Shown here: positions 53,891 to 63,008 of the stretch, piece after piece
Position numbering within the stretch: position 1 is the first letter of the stretch
Layout: each line of letters opens with the position of its first letter
Assembly (NCBI GenBank): GCA_036401375.1
Contig: DASWVB010000005.1
Location: forward strand, 1 to 64,000
Reading direction: 5' to 3'
DNA length: 64,000 nucleotides
From: DASWUZ01 sp036401375
Lineage (GTDB): Bacteria > Acidobacteriota > Terriglobia > Terriglobales > Acidobacteriaceae
Position numbers and translations under genes: made by a program
Notes under the pieces: model-generated
Database searches by the model: none
What the model was told of the DNA's origin: nothing
What the model saw: only the letters and a program-made list of their open reading frames with translations

Positions 53891-55108
53891 GTGTGGAGAA
53901 CACCAGTTACGATGCTCATGATAGTCCTGACGGCCTTGGGAGATGTGATCAGGTGGGTGCTGCTCATCCTGACTCTGCCCCTGCTCATTGAGCTGTTCGG
54001 GCTGACTCTCGCCTCGTTGTTGCCCGCCCCATCATTTTCGCCGCGTGATGGCACTATCGCAGGTCAGATACAACGCCTCGTAGTACTCATCCCTAGCCAC
54101 AATGAAGAGACATGCATAACCCGTTGCATTGACAGCCTCCTGCTCGCGTCGAGTCCCCCGGAGAGCATCATCGTCATAGCCCACAACTGCACAGACTCCA
54201 CGGCACAGTTGGCGCGCTCGGCAGGCGTTGGTGTGTTCCTGCTCGACGACTCATCCCGAGGGGGCAAAGGGCACGCCTTACAGGCTGGTCTTAACCATGC
54301 TTTTTCAAAGCTCGGGGCTGAAGCAGTACTCATCGTAGATGCAGACTCCACCGTCTCGTCGAATATGGTCCCCGCGCTTCTAAAGCGCTTGGCAACTGCC
54401 GAGGTGGTGCAGTGCAGGTACCAGGTGCGCAATCACGGCGCCTCCTGGCGTACAAAGCTCGTTTCGCTGGCGTTTCTCGGAATGAATGTGATCCGCCCTC
54501 GCGGCCGCGACCGGCTTGGACTCTCCTGCGGGATATTCGGCAACGGCTTCGCGTTGAGAAAAGAAGTGCTCGATGAGGTGCCCTACACCGCGCACTCGAT
54601 CGTTGAAGATCTGGAGTTCCACCTGAAACTGGTTGAACACGGCTTCAGAGTCCGCTTCATCGAGGAGGCTTTAGTGCTGGCCGACATGCCTCTCTCCGGG
54701 GCAGCGGCTGCCAGTCAGCACGCTCGTTGGGAGGGTGGGCGGGTCCGCCTCTTGTCTGACTGGTGGCCCAAGCTCCTGCAGGGGATCGTGCGTGGCAAGT
54801 TCACGATGTTAGAGCCACTCATTGATCTGCTAGGTGTTCCCCTTGGCATCGAGGTCCTGTTTCTTCTACTCCTGCTACTTCTACCGGGATATCCCTTCCG
54901 AGACTACGGCTTTCTCGCTTTTGCAATTGTCCTGTTCCATCTTGCAGTAGTTGTCTACGCCAGCCCCGATCGCAAGGCGAGCCTGCAGGCGTTGGCGCGT
55001 GCTCCCATTTACCTCTTCTGGAGGGTCTCAATGGTCCCATCCATTATCAGAGCCTCGAGGTCCGGTGCGGCCTGGATCAGGACGCATCGCGATTCCGCTC
55101 CGCGGTAG
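53891..55108 (+). CDS. Membrane glycosyltransferase family 2, synthase-type (QxxRW)
   Basis: The product has 405 residues. An N-terminal membrane segment (about 18-45) precedes a processive-type GT2 domain with VVLIPSHNEETCITRCIDSL, VIAHNCTDSTAQLA, the DxD in IVDADS, the acceptor-site acidic residue in SIVEDLEFHLKL and QHARWEGGR (QxxRW). Two or more C-terminal helices follow (about 310-360). This motif set is shared with cellulose- and hyaluronan-synthase-like enzymes and with some EPS sugar transferases. The start is GTG 53891; ATG 53912 is a close alternative. Confidence 0.88.
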   Translation: MWRTPVTMLMIVLTALGDVIRWVLLILTLPLLIELFGLTLASLLPAPSFSPRDGTIAGQIQRLVVLIPSHNEETCITRCIDSLLLASSPPESIIVIAHNCTDSTAQLARSAGVGVFLLDDSSRGGKGHALQAGLNHAFSKLGAEAVLIVDADSTVSSNMVPALLKRLATAEVVQCRYQVRNHGASWRTKLVSLAFLGMNVIRPRGRDRLGLSCGIFGNGFALRKEVLDEVPYTAHSIVEDLEFHLKLVEHGFRVRFIEEALVLADMPLSGAAAASQHARWEGGRVRLLSDWWPKLLQGIVRGKFTMLEPLIDLLGVPLGIEVLFLLLLLLLPGYPFRDYGFLAFAIVLFHLAVVVYASPDRKASLQALARAPIYLFWRVSMVPSIIRASRSGAAWIRTHRDSAPR

Positions 55109-55407
55109 CGTTCTGAACAGGCTGCTGCCTGCGACTTCGCGAGCGGTACGCTCTAGCAAAGGGACCCTTGAGTCACGGCTTTAGTTCTCATGCATACTGG
55201 CCTTGCTCCTCAGCCTGAGGCTTTCCATCACGCTCTCGTACTCTTGACTTACTAAGCCCGAGTGGCCACTGGCAGGCCTCCGATGCGTTAGCGAGGGGCG
55301 ATAGTTGAACGGCATCAGAGGTGAGCGGGCTAAACGTCCGCTGACGCGGGCCTCTTGTACGTTCAGCGGAGCACGCAGAAGCCGTCGACTAGCATTGTCT
55401 TTATAAA
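55109..55407. other. Convergent intergenic region, nothing recognised
   Basis: These 299 bp lie between the converging GT2 and Wzc-like genes. No strong U-tailed hairpin is visible for either gene, and no open frame of note. Confidence 0.4.
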
Positions 55408-57753
55408 TCAGGCTGATTTGAGTTTGTATTCTTCGAGAGTTCTGGATACGTCTTCGTCGGCGCGTCTTTCGGAGACGCCAGTGAGGATGATGGCGATGCC
55501 TTTGATGCGGAGTCTTTCAAGCAGGCGGGCCGCGCGGGCTAGCTCTTCTTTGCGGGTTCGTCCGGAGTCGACGATGAGTACGGTGCCGTCGGCGATGCGG
55601 GCAAAGTGTTCGGTGTAGGCAGAGGTAAAGAGGGGATCGGCGGCGACCAGGATGGTGTTGTAGTAGGTGCGGGAGCGGCGCAGCACGTCTGATATCTCTG
55701 CAGCCGGCAGGGTAACGACGCGGAAGGGCTCGTCCACCCCCTCGATCAGCTCACCGGGACCGGCAGGCAGTCCGAGCCGTTCCCCGCGAGCGCCGGCCGG
55801 GGCGTTGCCTCCGGGACTGCTGTTAGGGAAGCCCGCACCCCTTCTGCGCTCAGAGAAGCTGCCGGGGAGCTGGTCAGAGAATTGCCCGGAGAATTGCGCA
55901 GGGTACTCGGTTGGCTGCTGGCCTCGAAGATCGTGATCGGCTGAGCGGTCCTCCGCGACGCCGTCGCGAAGATCGCCAGAGATCTCCACAGACCGGCCAG
56001 CCGGCTGCGTCTCACGGCCACCCGTAGTAGCCGCCCCGACCCCCCCTCCGGCACCCGCTGCTGCGGCAGTGGCCCTGCCGCTGGAGTTTCCATTGGAGCT
56101 GCCCGCCTCACGCGACTCGGCCGCATTCAGCACGTTGACGACCAGCACGTGCAGGCCGCTCCCGGCCAGCTCCTCGCCCACCTCCCGCACCAGCTCCCGG
56201 GTGCTCATCCGCCCCATCGACGGGAAGACGAAGGTGCGCGCCCCGCCCCGCCGGTAGGCCTGATCGAGCCCGCTCGCCAGGCGCAGAAAGTACTCCTTCT
56301 GCACCTCGGCTGAGTAGTCGACCGGGCTCAGAAGCACCCCGATCGGAGGAAAGCCCACGATCCGCCGCACGTCCGCCGAGGTATAGACGTGCGGGTCCAC
56401 GGCCTCGGCCAGCAGGGTCGACGCGCCACCCGCAAACAGGCTCAGCAGCACAAGCCCGCCGTAGTAGAGCATCTTCTTATTTTTCATCGGCCCGCTCGGC
56501 GGTAGCGCCGAGGAGAACAGGTGCACCGAGCCCGGTGACTGGCCCTCGAGCGCCAGGTTCTGCACCCGGCTCTCGATCTGGGTCTCGTCCCGCTGCAGAC
56601 GGTCGATCTCCGCAGCCAGCACCTGCGCCCGCTGCAGCTTCGGCGCCGCGCTCGACGCCTGTGCCATGGTCCTGCCGAGGTCGCTCGACAACGCCGACTC
56701 AAGACCCGCGGCCTGCGCCTGGCTGGTCAGCATACGCTGACGGATACGCTGCCGCGTCCGGTCCATCGCCTCGGCCGTAAACTGGTCCAGCTGACGGTCC
56801 ACATCCTTGATCTCCGCCTCCGCCTGCTGATAGACAGGGTTCGACGGCGTCAGCCCGTTCATCTCCATCATCAGGGTCGCCCGCCGGGTCTCCAGCTGCG
56901 TCTTCAGACTGCTCGCCGCAGGGTCCGCGTTCAACTCCACCGCCGCCGCGGCCTGCATTGCGCTCGTATCTCCCTTGCTGCCCCGCAGGCTGTTCCACTC
57001 CGACTCCGCCTCGGCACGCTTCTCATGCGCATCCGCCAGCTGTTGGCGAAGAATTGCAAGATGCGCGTCATACGGGTTGTCCCCGCCCCCGTAGCGCGCC
57101 ATCCCTACATCGCCAAGCAGCGCGTCCTGTGCGGCAAGCTCCGTGTCCAGCTGCTTTTTCAGCTTGTCCTTCTCCTCCGTCAGGGTCGAGATTCGCTCGT
57201 CACGGCCATAGACCTCGTCCTTGCGTGTAGCCTCCAGGTACGCCGTCGTGATTGCGTTCACCAGTTCGGCAAGATGCTCCCCGTGCGGGCTGTTGAGGGT
57301 GATCGAGACCTCGTAGCTGTGACCCACCTGAGCCACCTGCAGTAAGGCCTGCAGACGCTCGATCGCGCTCTGCTCGCTCTCCCCTGGCAGACGCCACGCC
57401 TCGGGCTCAGCCCTGAGCGCACTCTCGAGTGTCTCGTAGCGGGTCACCGACTTCACCTGCTGCTCGATGAAGTCGTCGTAACGGCGCTCATGCTCGCGGT
57501 CGTCGCCCAGCTCTGACGGAAACGTTGGAGAGACATAGACGATCGAGCTCGCCGAGTACATCGGCTTTATATGATGGTGCAGCGCCAGCCCGCCCAGCAC
57601 CAGCAGGGACAGAAAGACAATCCCGGCCAGCTTGATGTGACGCTTCAGCAGAAGCACCGGGTCGATGCCCGAACCGGAACGAGGCGACTCCGCATCGGGG
57701 GCTGAGGGCAGAAGCTGGCCGGTAGTCGAAGAGAGCTCTGTGATCGAGGACAT
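55408..57753 (-). CDS. Wzc/GumC-type polysaccharide co-polymerase with degenerate kinase domain
   Basis: The 781-residue inner-membrane protein controls polysaccharide chain length and export. There are two membrane helices (about 43-60 and 427-447) flanking a long periplasmic region with coiled coil (about 185-400). A PxxG-like element precedes the second helix (ALPPSGPMKNKKML). The cytoplasmic part resembles a BY-kinase fold, but the Walker A motif is replaced by PSMGRMST (511-518) with no Lys. The Walker A' aspartates are absent (LHVLVVNVLNA), the Walker B region is ILVAADPLF, and no Tyr cluster ends the protein. A disordered Gly/Ser/Ala-rich insert spans about 545-670. It lies downstream of the Wza gene. 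Confidence 0.87.
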   Translation of the reverse strand: MSSITELSSTTGQLLPSAPDAESPRSGSGIDPVLLLKRHIKLAGIVFLSLLVLGGLALHHHIKPMYSASSIVYVSPTFPSELGDDREHERRYDDFIEQQVKSVTRYETLESALRAEPEAWRLPGESEQSAIERLQALLQVAQVGHSYEVSITLNSPHGEHLAELVNAITTAYLEATRKDEVYGRDERISTLTEEKDKLKKQLDTELAAQDALLGDVGMARYGGGDNPYDAHLAILRQQLADAHEKRAEAESEWNSLRGSKGDTSAMQAAAAVELNADPAASSLKTQLETRRATLMMEMNGLTPSNPVYQQAEAEIKDVDRQLDQFTAEAMDRTRQRIRQRMLTSQAQAAGLESALSSDLGRTMAQASSAAPKLQRAQVLAAEIDRLQRDETQIESRVQNLALEGQSPGSVHLFSSALPPSGPMKNKKMLYYGGLVLLSLFAGGASTLLAEAVDPHVYTSADVRRIVGFPPIGVLLSPVDYSAEVQKEYFLRLASGLDQAYRRGGARTFVFPSMGRMSTRELVREVGEELAGSGLHVLVVNVLNAAESREAGSSNGNSSGRATAAAAGAGGGVGAATTGGRETQPAGRSVEISGDLRDGVAEDRSADHDLRGQQPTEYPAQFSGQFSDQLPGSFSERRRGAGFPNSSPGGNAPAGARGERLGLPAGPGELIEGVDEPFRVVTLPAAEISDVLRRSRTYYNTILVAADPLFTSAYTEHFARIADGTVLIVDSGRTRKEELARAARLLERLRIKGIAIILTGVSERRADEDVSRTLEEYKLKSA

Positions 57754-58136
57754 CGCGCGCGGGTCTCCCTTGAAGTACGTCAGATTAGTTCAGACTGGAA
57801 CATCGCTTCAGACTGGAACATCGCTCAAAGGCCCCTCTGCTGCGAGGCTCTCACTTACAGGACCCCAGGGCCGGGCCGGGGCTTACAAGGGCCGGAACGT
57901 GTCAGGCCACGCTGGGGACTTCCTCGCACTCGCTCGACTCAATACAAGCTTGAATGCACTGAACTTGACTCATTGAGTTGAAGGTACTTTTTAACTTGTT
58001 CAGCTTGACCTACTGAGCTTAACTTACTGTACTTACTTATTGAACTTTCACTCGCAGTTCTCATGTGAAGGCTTACGACTGCTCATCGTAGTCACCACCT
58101 GCTAACTACTAACCCGGCCGTGGAAGACCAACAGCC
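57754..58136. repeat. Intergenic region with 18-bp tandem repeat and degenerate 14-bp repeats
   Basis: Between the Wza and Wzc-like genes (same strand) lie 383 bp of unusual sequence. A perfect 18-bp tandem duplication (57789-57806, 57807-57824; unit TTCAGACTGGAACATCGC) lies 36 bp before the Wzc-like start. Further on, 57957-57984 and 58011-58052 hold several imperfect AT-rich units of 13-15 bp, consensus near TACTGAACTTNACT. No gene is supported here. Confidence 0.6.
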
Positions 58137-59198
58137 TTACCGGATAGCAAACGTCGCCACCGAACCAAGCGCCGCCACAGGCGCAATCTGCTGCATCACA
58201 AACCCCAACGTCGCAAGACCAGACCGCGGGACATACACGATGTCTCCATCGTGCAGCGAAATATCGCTGCCCCCGCCAGGCTTTAATAGATCTTTGTACT
58301 TGATATGCTGAACCCGGCCCGTCGAGGTCTCGACGATGCGAATATCCGCGTTACCGCCCTGCGGGGTCACGCCCCCACTGGAGGCAAGCACCGAGACCAA
58401 CGTGCTGTTCGGATGCAGCTGCACCGGACCAGAATGGCCTACCTCTCCCAGCACGGAGATCAGGCTCTCCTGGCTTTCCGGGATATAAATGGTATCGTTG
58501 CGCCGCAGGTGAATATTGTTTAACGCCCGCTGACCGTCCAACTGCTCGCTGATGTTCACGTTCCAGACCTGGTTGTCGCCACGGAACACGATACAACGCC
58601 GCGGCGTGCCACCTCCGCCTGACGTCGAGCCCCCCTGCCCACTTTGGATCAGCGAACCGCCCCGTGCAATGGCCTCCAAAAGCGTTGGCGGCTGATCGAA
58701 TGAGATGATTCCCGTGTGCTCAATCGCACCAAGCATCAGGATGTGATTTGAGCCATAGTGCGTCACCTGCACGGTCGTTGCCACCGGCCCGCTGAAGTAC
58801 TTCGCGTAAGCCTCCTCGATCAGCTTTGCTGCGTCTTCCCGGCTCTTTTCCCCTATATCGATAGTCCCCGCTATCGGCAGGGTAATTCGGCCGTCAGGTC
58901 CTACCGTGTGAGCACCCGACAACTCCGGATGACCGGTCACCGTCACGAGAAGCTCGTCTCCGCCTCCGAGCTGATACTCCTCATCAGCCGCGGGCTGCGA
59001 ACTGGCGAAATCACCAGCACGCCGCTCCAGGCCAGATCCAAAAACACCCGAAGTGTTGGCAGATGATGGAGAGCCAGGGGAAGGAGAGGGAGATTGGCCA
59101 TACGAAGAATGAGACACACAAAGAAAGGAAGCAGCAATCAACGCAGCAAGCCCCGCAAATAGAACACGCCGATTGTGCAGGGAGGAAGTCCTTTGCAT
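58137..59198 (-). CDS. Wza-type polysaccharide export protein (Poly_export plus SLBB)
   Basis: The product has 353 residues from ATG 59198, with GGAG 9 bp upstream; a frame from 59237 is longer. The signal segment (about 10-34, RRVLFAGLAALIAASFLCVS) ends at SSYGQ. The export domain starts YQLGGGDELLVTVTGHPELS and continues VGPDGRITLPIAGTIDIGEK. Two SLBB-like units follow (MLGAIEHTGIISFDQPPTLL, and SVLGEVGHSGPVQLHPNSTL). The C-terminal hydrophobic stretch (LATLGFVMQQIAPVAALGSV) may be the outer-membrane helix. It forms the export channel for the exopolysaccharide with the Wzc-like partner downstream. Confidence 0.93.
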   Translation of the reverse strand: MQRTSSLHNRRVLFAGLAALIAASFLCVSHSSYGQSPSPSPGSPSSANTSGVFGSGLERRAGDFASSQPAADEEYQLGGGDELLVTVTGHPELSGAHTVGPDGRITLPIAGTIDIGEKSREDAAKLIEEAYAKYFSGPVATTVQVTHYGSNHILMLGAIEHTGIISFDQPPTLLEAIARGGSLIQSGQGGSTSGGGGTPRRCIVFRGDNQVWNVNISEQLDGQRALNNIHLRRNDTIYIPESQESLISVLGEVGHSGPVQLHPNSTLVSVLASSGGVTPQGGNADIRIVETSTGRVQHIKYKDLLKPGGGSDISLHDGDIVYVPRSGLATLGFVMQQIAPVAALGSVATFAIR

Positions 59199-59401
59199 GA
59201 GCATGATCTCCGATAGCATGGCAGGGATTAGATACAAGTATAACGTACGGCAAGGTCCTGAGCGCTCTTCCCTGCTAAGTTATACTGATTTTCCACCACC
59301 ACATCACTCACCGATGCGCTGCGCGAGGCAGCGGAAGCGCGATCTGCGATGCGCAGATTGGAACGCCTAGACCCATACCACTGTCAATCGCAGGAGGAAC
59401 C

Positions 59402-61849
59402 TTGAACACGAGACGGCTTCGGACGAGCATCGCAGGAGTCACGTTGAGTTTAGCGGTGGCGACTGGCCTGCTACTCGCACGAAGAGCTCGCTGGCCGGCA
59501 ATCTGGATGATGCTCGCCACTACCTCTCAACCGATGAAGGCGCAGGGTCCAACCATAATCCATGTAACTCCCACCGTAATTCACGATCATGTGAAGCGGC
59601 TTGGAATGAACCTGGGGGGTCAAGGATTCTATGATTCGCAGCAGATACTCAAAAATCTGGTGAGCCGTAACCCCGGCTTCGAGGGCCAGCAGTGGCAGTC
59701 GATATTGCAGTGTGCACAGGCCACTGCTAACTCCTGCACCGATATCACACCATCTTCCTCATGGCCGGACGGTTTTCTCGATGGTGGAACCTACGAATTC
59801 ATAAGCGGCGCCGCAAAGGGGAAGACTGGGACTATCACTCACAGTACCGCGATCGACAAGAACTCCCGCGCGGGAGTCACGATCCAGTTCGACAAGGCTA
59901 GCAACACTCCGGCAGCTAAAGATTACGTCATCGTGCGAAAGACGATGCCGGGCGGAGCCGGAGTAGGCTGGTGGGTGCAACTCAGCCGCGGCGGCACGTT
60001 CGCAACGGAGTACAAGGACCTCTCGCCCAGCTCGCCCGGTAAGCAGGCGGCCCACATCACGGCGCTCGAGAAGGATCAGGGCGCCACCATCGTGTCCTTC
60101 TTTGCCAATTCGTTTATTCGACTCCATGGGACATACGTGCTCAAGTTCCGGGCAAAGGGGCTGGGCGGAAATCGTACAGTGCTGGTCGGACTCAGGCGTG
60201 TGAGCAAACCCGTGATCTTTAATAAACCCGTGCAGCTCTCCACAGAGTGGCAGGATTACACCTTTAACATCGACGTGAATGAAGAGCCTGACTGGAACGG
60301 AAACATGGCCCTGAGCCTCGCTGCCTATGGCGGGGAGATGTTGATCGATGACGTGAGCTTTGAGGCCGCAACTTCGAATGGAACAGCGTTCCGGGATGAA
60401 GTAGTAAGCGCGCTGCAGAGGCTACAGCCCGGTGTTCTGCGGTACATGGACAGCGGCAAGAACTTCGGCAGCAGCCTGGACAATATGCTGGCCGTAGCCG
60501 ATGCACGCGAGCGCACGGGGTACAACAAGTGCTGCACTCAGGCAGAGGACATTCCCGTCGGGCTGCACGACTTCCTCGTGCTTTGCGAGAAGATCAAGGC
60601 GGAGCCCTGGTACGCAATGCAGATCGGGATGACCGAGCAGGAAGCTCGTAACCTGATTGAGTATCTCGGCGGGCCGCCCACAACGAAGTACGGTGCGAAG
60701 CGGGCCGCGCTAGGGCATCCAGCCCCGTGGACAACAGTGTTTACGACTATCCATCTTGAGTTCGGGAACGAGGCGTGGAACCAGGCCTTCACGGGGTCGT
60801 CCATAGGCGATCCGCACGCCTATGGGGAGCGCGCCGGCGTTATATTTCGCGCCGCCCGCTCGTCGCCGTGGTACTCGGCAAAGAACTATGACCTGATCGC
60901 GAATGGTTTTGCAGTCGCGCCCTCGCACAACGCCAAAGTGCTCGAGGCGGCGGAAGGAGCCGACACCATCGACGTTGCGCCTTACCTCTTCAATACCTTC
61001 AATGACGATAGCTCAGAGGAGGCAGTCTTCGGCTCGATGTTTGCGCAGCCAGAGCAGATGGACAGCGTCGACGGTGGCATCGACAAGACCCAGGCATGGA
61101 TCGCATCACAGGCGAAGCGGCCCGCGAGGCTGGCCGTATACGAGACTGGTATGGACACCACCCAGGGGAGCGTAAGCCAGGCCAGCGTGGACGCAGCCGT
61201 ACCTTCGATCGGCGCCGGAATCGCATCGATCGATCACATGCTGCTGATGCTCCGCGACCTGGGCGTCACGGTACAGAACACCTTTCAGCTAACCGGATAT
61301 CGCACCGGCTTTCTGAATCGAAAGACATATGATCGCAGTGAGACTACTCCCGTGTGGGGTGTGGTCCTCGATATGGGCGGAGCTTCAAATCGCGTGCGTC
61401 CCAGCTTCCTGGCGCAGGAGCTTGCCAACCAGGCAATCCTTCCCTCCATGCTGCAGACTTCGGTGAGCGGCGACAACCCCACCTGGGACCAGCCCTTGAG
61501 CACCAATGACAAGATCGCCTTAAAGGGCGCTCACGAATTGCAGACCTTCGCCTTCACCGACGGTAAGAGGAACACTCTGATCCTCCTCAACTTGAGTCGT
61601 ACGACTGCTCACGCAATCCGGGTTTCTGGCCCTCACGCGCCGCTCGGAGATGTCACCGTCAAGACGCTGACCGCTGCAAAGATCACCGACAGCAACGAGC
61701 TTGCTGAAAACGTGAAGATAGTTTCGCGTGAGGAACACGAAGTTGCGGCGGAGAAGACGGTCTTTTCGCTGCCGCCATTCTCGATGACGGTGCTCTCTTC
61801 CGGCAGCCCTGCGGCGAGTCCTGATAGAGGAACCAGGAAAGTCCAGTAG
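59402..61849 (+). CDS. Secreted GH-A-like putative glycosidase in the exopolysaccharide cluster (paralogue 3)
   Basis: The product has 815 residues and starts at TTG with AGGAGG just upstream. A signal or anchor segment covers about 9-47. The CBM-like domain (about 85-322, SRNPGFEGQQWQSILQC) and GH-A-like barrel (about 330-700) match the two longer paralogues. Candidate acid/base Glu457 lies in HLEFGNEAWN and candidate nucleophile Glu581 in LAVYETGMD. After the barrel and its beta domain the protein ends, with no Ig-like or FnIII repeats. It is divergent from the Wza gene and convergent with a GT2 gene. A role in trimming or releasing the exported polymer is a reasonable inference. Confidence 0.72.
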   Translation: MNTRRLRTSIAGVTLSLAVATGLLLARRARWPAIWMMLATTSQPMKAQGPTIIHVTPTVIHDHVKRLGMNLGGQGFYDSQQILKNLVSRNPGFEGQQWQSILQCAQATANSCTDITPSSSWPDGFLDGGTYEFISGAAKGKTGTITHSTAIDKNSRAGVTIQFDKASNTPAAKDYVIVRKTMPGGAGVGWWVQLSRGGTFATEYKDLSPSSPGKQAAHITALEKDQGATIVSFFANSFIRLHGTYVLKFRAKGLGGNRTVLVGLRRVSKPVIFNKPVQLSTEWQDYTFNIDVNEEPDWNGNMALSLAAYGGEMLIDDVSFEAATSNGTAFRDEVVSALQRLQPGVLRYMDSGKNFGSSLDNMLAVADARERTGYNKCCTQAEDIPVGLHDFLVLCEKIKAEPWYAMQIGMTEQEARNLIEYLGGPPTTKYGAKRAALGHPAPWTTVFTTIHLEFGNEAWNQAFTGSSIGDPHAYGERAGVIFRAARSSPWYSAKNYDLIANGFAVAPSHNAKVLEAAEGADTIDVAPYLFNTFNDDSSEEAVFGSMFAQPEQMDSVDGGIDKTQAWIASQAKRPARLAVYETGMDTTQGSVSQASVDAAVPSIGAGIASIDHMLLMLRDLGVTVQNTFQLTGYRTGFLNRKTYDRSETTPVWGVVLDMGGASNRVRPSFLAQELANQAILPSMLQTSVSGDNPTWDQPLSTNDKIALKGAHELQTFAFTDGKRNTLILLNLSRTTAHAIRVSGPHAPLGDVTVKTLTAAKITDSNELAENVKIVSREEHEVAAEKTVFSLPPFSMTVLSSGSPAASPDRGTRKVQ

Positions 61850-61939
61850 CAGCCAGCAGCATCAAACCAGCTTGCATCGCATACGGAATTCGATCCACAA
61901 GGCTCATTGAACGCCGAGTCTCCTCGGTGCCGCTGCCGT

Positions 61940-62962
61940 TCACGACGTCTTGTACTCGATCAGACCCGTCTTGCGGCGGCCTTGTCCAAAGAGCCAGAAA
62001 CGTAACTGCCCGAGCAGGATTGGGACCTGCTGCAGGTGTGAGTGGACAGCGTACGCGAGCCGCTCTCTCCACGCGGGTGTCTTGTTCATAGCCTTGGCTA
62101 CAGTTCTTCCGATCAGCAGAGCAGCGATCGCCAGAAACCCCAGAATGAAGCTAGCCGAGTGAAATGCCAGTGACAGCGCCGCGCAGACAACAGGTATCAA
62201 AGTCCAGAAAAGCCCGCGAATAACATTGCGCTGGCTCTCCCTGCTCCACAAGGGATCAGGAGTGCGAGCGTAGATGGAAGATATTTCTGCATAGGCGTGG
62301 CCGGTGCGCAGTGCTCGGCGCCAGTACTGCCGGAAGCTGTGCATGTCCATATCGTGCAGCGTCATGGGCGCGTCAATGTGCAGAAATGTATAGCCGAGCG
62401 CACGCATACGCCGAGACATCTCCGGCTCTTCTCCGGCGATCAGGTCTGCGTTGAAACCGCCAACCGCCTCGAGTGCCTTCACCCGGACAAGAGCATCGCC
62501 GCCGATGTTAGGCTTGGGGCCGGCCGGCGTGTCCCAGTCAAGATCGAGAATCGCGTTATAGATCGAGCCCTTGCGATCGAGTTCACGACGATTGCCACCG
62601 ACGCCTGCAAGGTGCGTGTCCTCGAAAGGAGGAAGTGCAGCGAGCAAGAAGTCCGGATGGAGAATTGTATCTCCATCTAGAAACAGAACATAATCCGCCT
62701 TGGCGCGTGTCCATCCCGCATTGCGCGCGCGCGCCGCAGTAGTTGGACCATCGAGCACCACGGTTTCGCATCCCATACTGCGCGCCAGGTCTGCGGAGCC
62801 GTCGCTCGAACGCGAGTCAATGTAGATGACGTCCACCAGCAACGCGGGGTAGTTGACCTTGGCTACAGATTCCAGGCATCGCCGCAGACGCTCTCCCTCA
62901 TTGCGGCCGATCACGACAACCGTGATCGGTGGCAGTTCAGGATGCTGTTCAGACTGACTCAT
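61940..62962 (-). CDS. Family 2 glycosyltransferase, paralogue of the gene at 47933
   Basis: The 340-residue protein has the same plan as the first GT2 of the cluster: ITVVVIGRNEGERLRRCLES, YIDSRSSDGSA, VLDGPTTAARARNAGW, FLDGDT, YNAILDLDWDTPAGPKPNIG, AGEEPEMSRRMR, then two hydrophobic segments (about 245-290) and a tail YAVHSHLQQVPILLGQLRFW ending GLIEYK. AGAGG lies 7 bp before ATG. Both copies share the LDGPTTAAR-type and LIEYK end signatures, so they descend from one ancestor but may use different acceptors. Confidence 0.87.
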   Translation of the reverse strand: MSQSEQHPELPPITVVVIGRNEGERLRRCLESVAKVNYPALLVDVIYIDSRSSDGSADLARSMGCETVVLDGPTTAARARNAGWTRAKADYVLFLDGDTILHPDFLLAALPPFEDTHLAGVGGNRRELDRKGSIYNAILDLDWDTPAGPKPNIGGDALVRVKALEAVGGFNADLIAGEEPEMSRRMRALGYTFLHIDAPMTLHDMDMHSFRQYWRRALRTGHAYAEISSIYARTPDPLWSRESQRNVIRGLFWTLIPVVCAALSLAFHSASFILGFLAIAALLIGRTVAKAMNKTPAWRERLAYAVHSHLQQVPILLGQLRFWLFGQGRRKTGLIEYKTS

Positions 62963-63008
62963 GAGAGCCTCTTTACCTCAGAATACCGCAGTAGTCCACG
63001 GCTGACTC

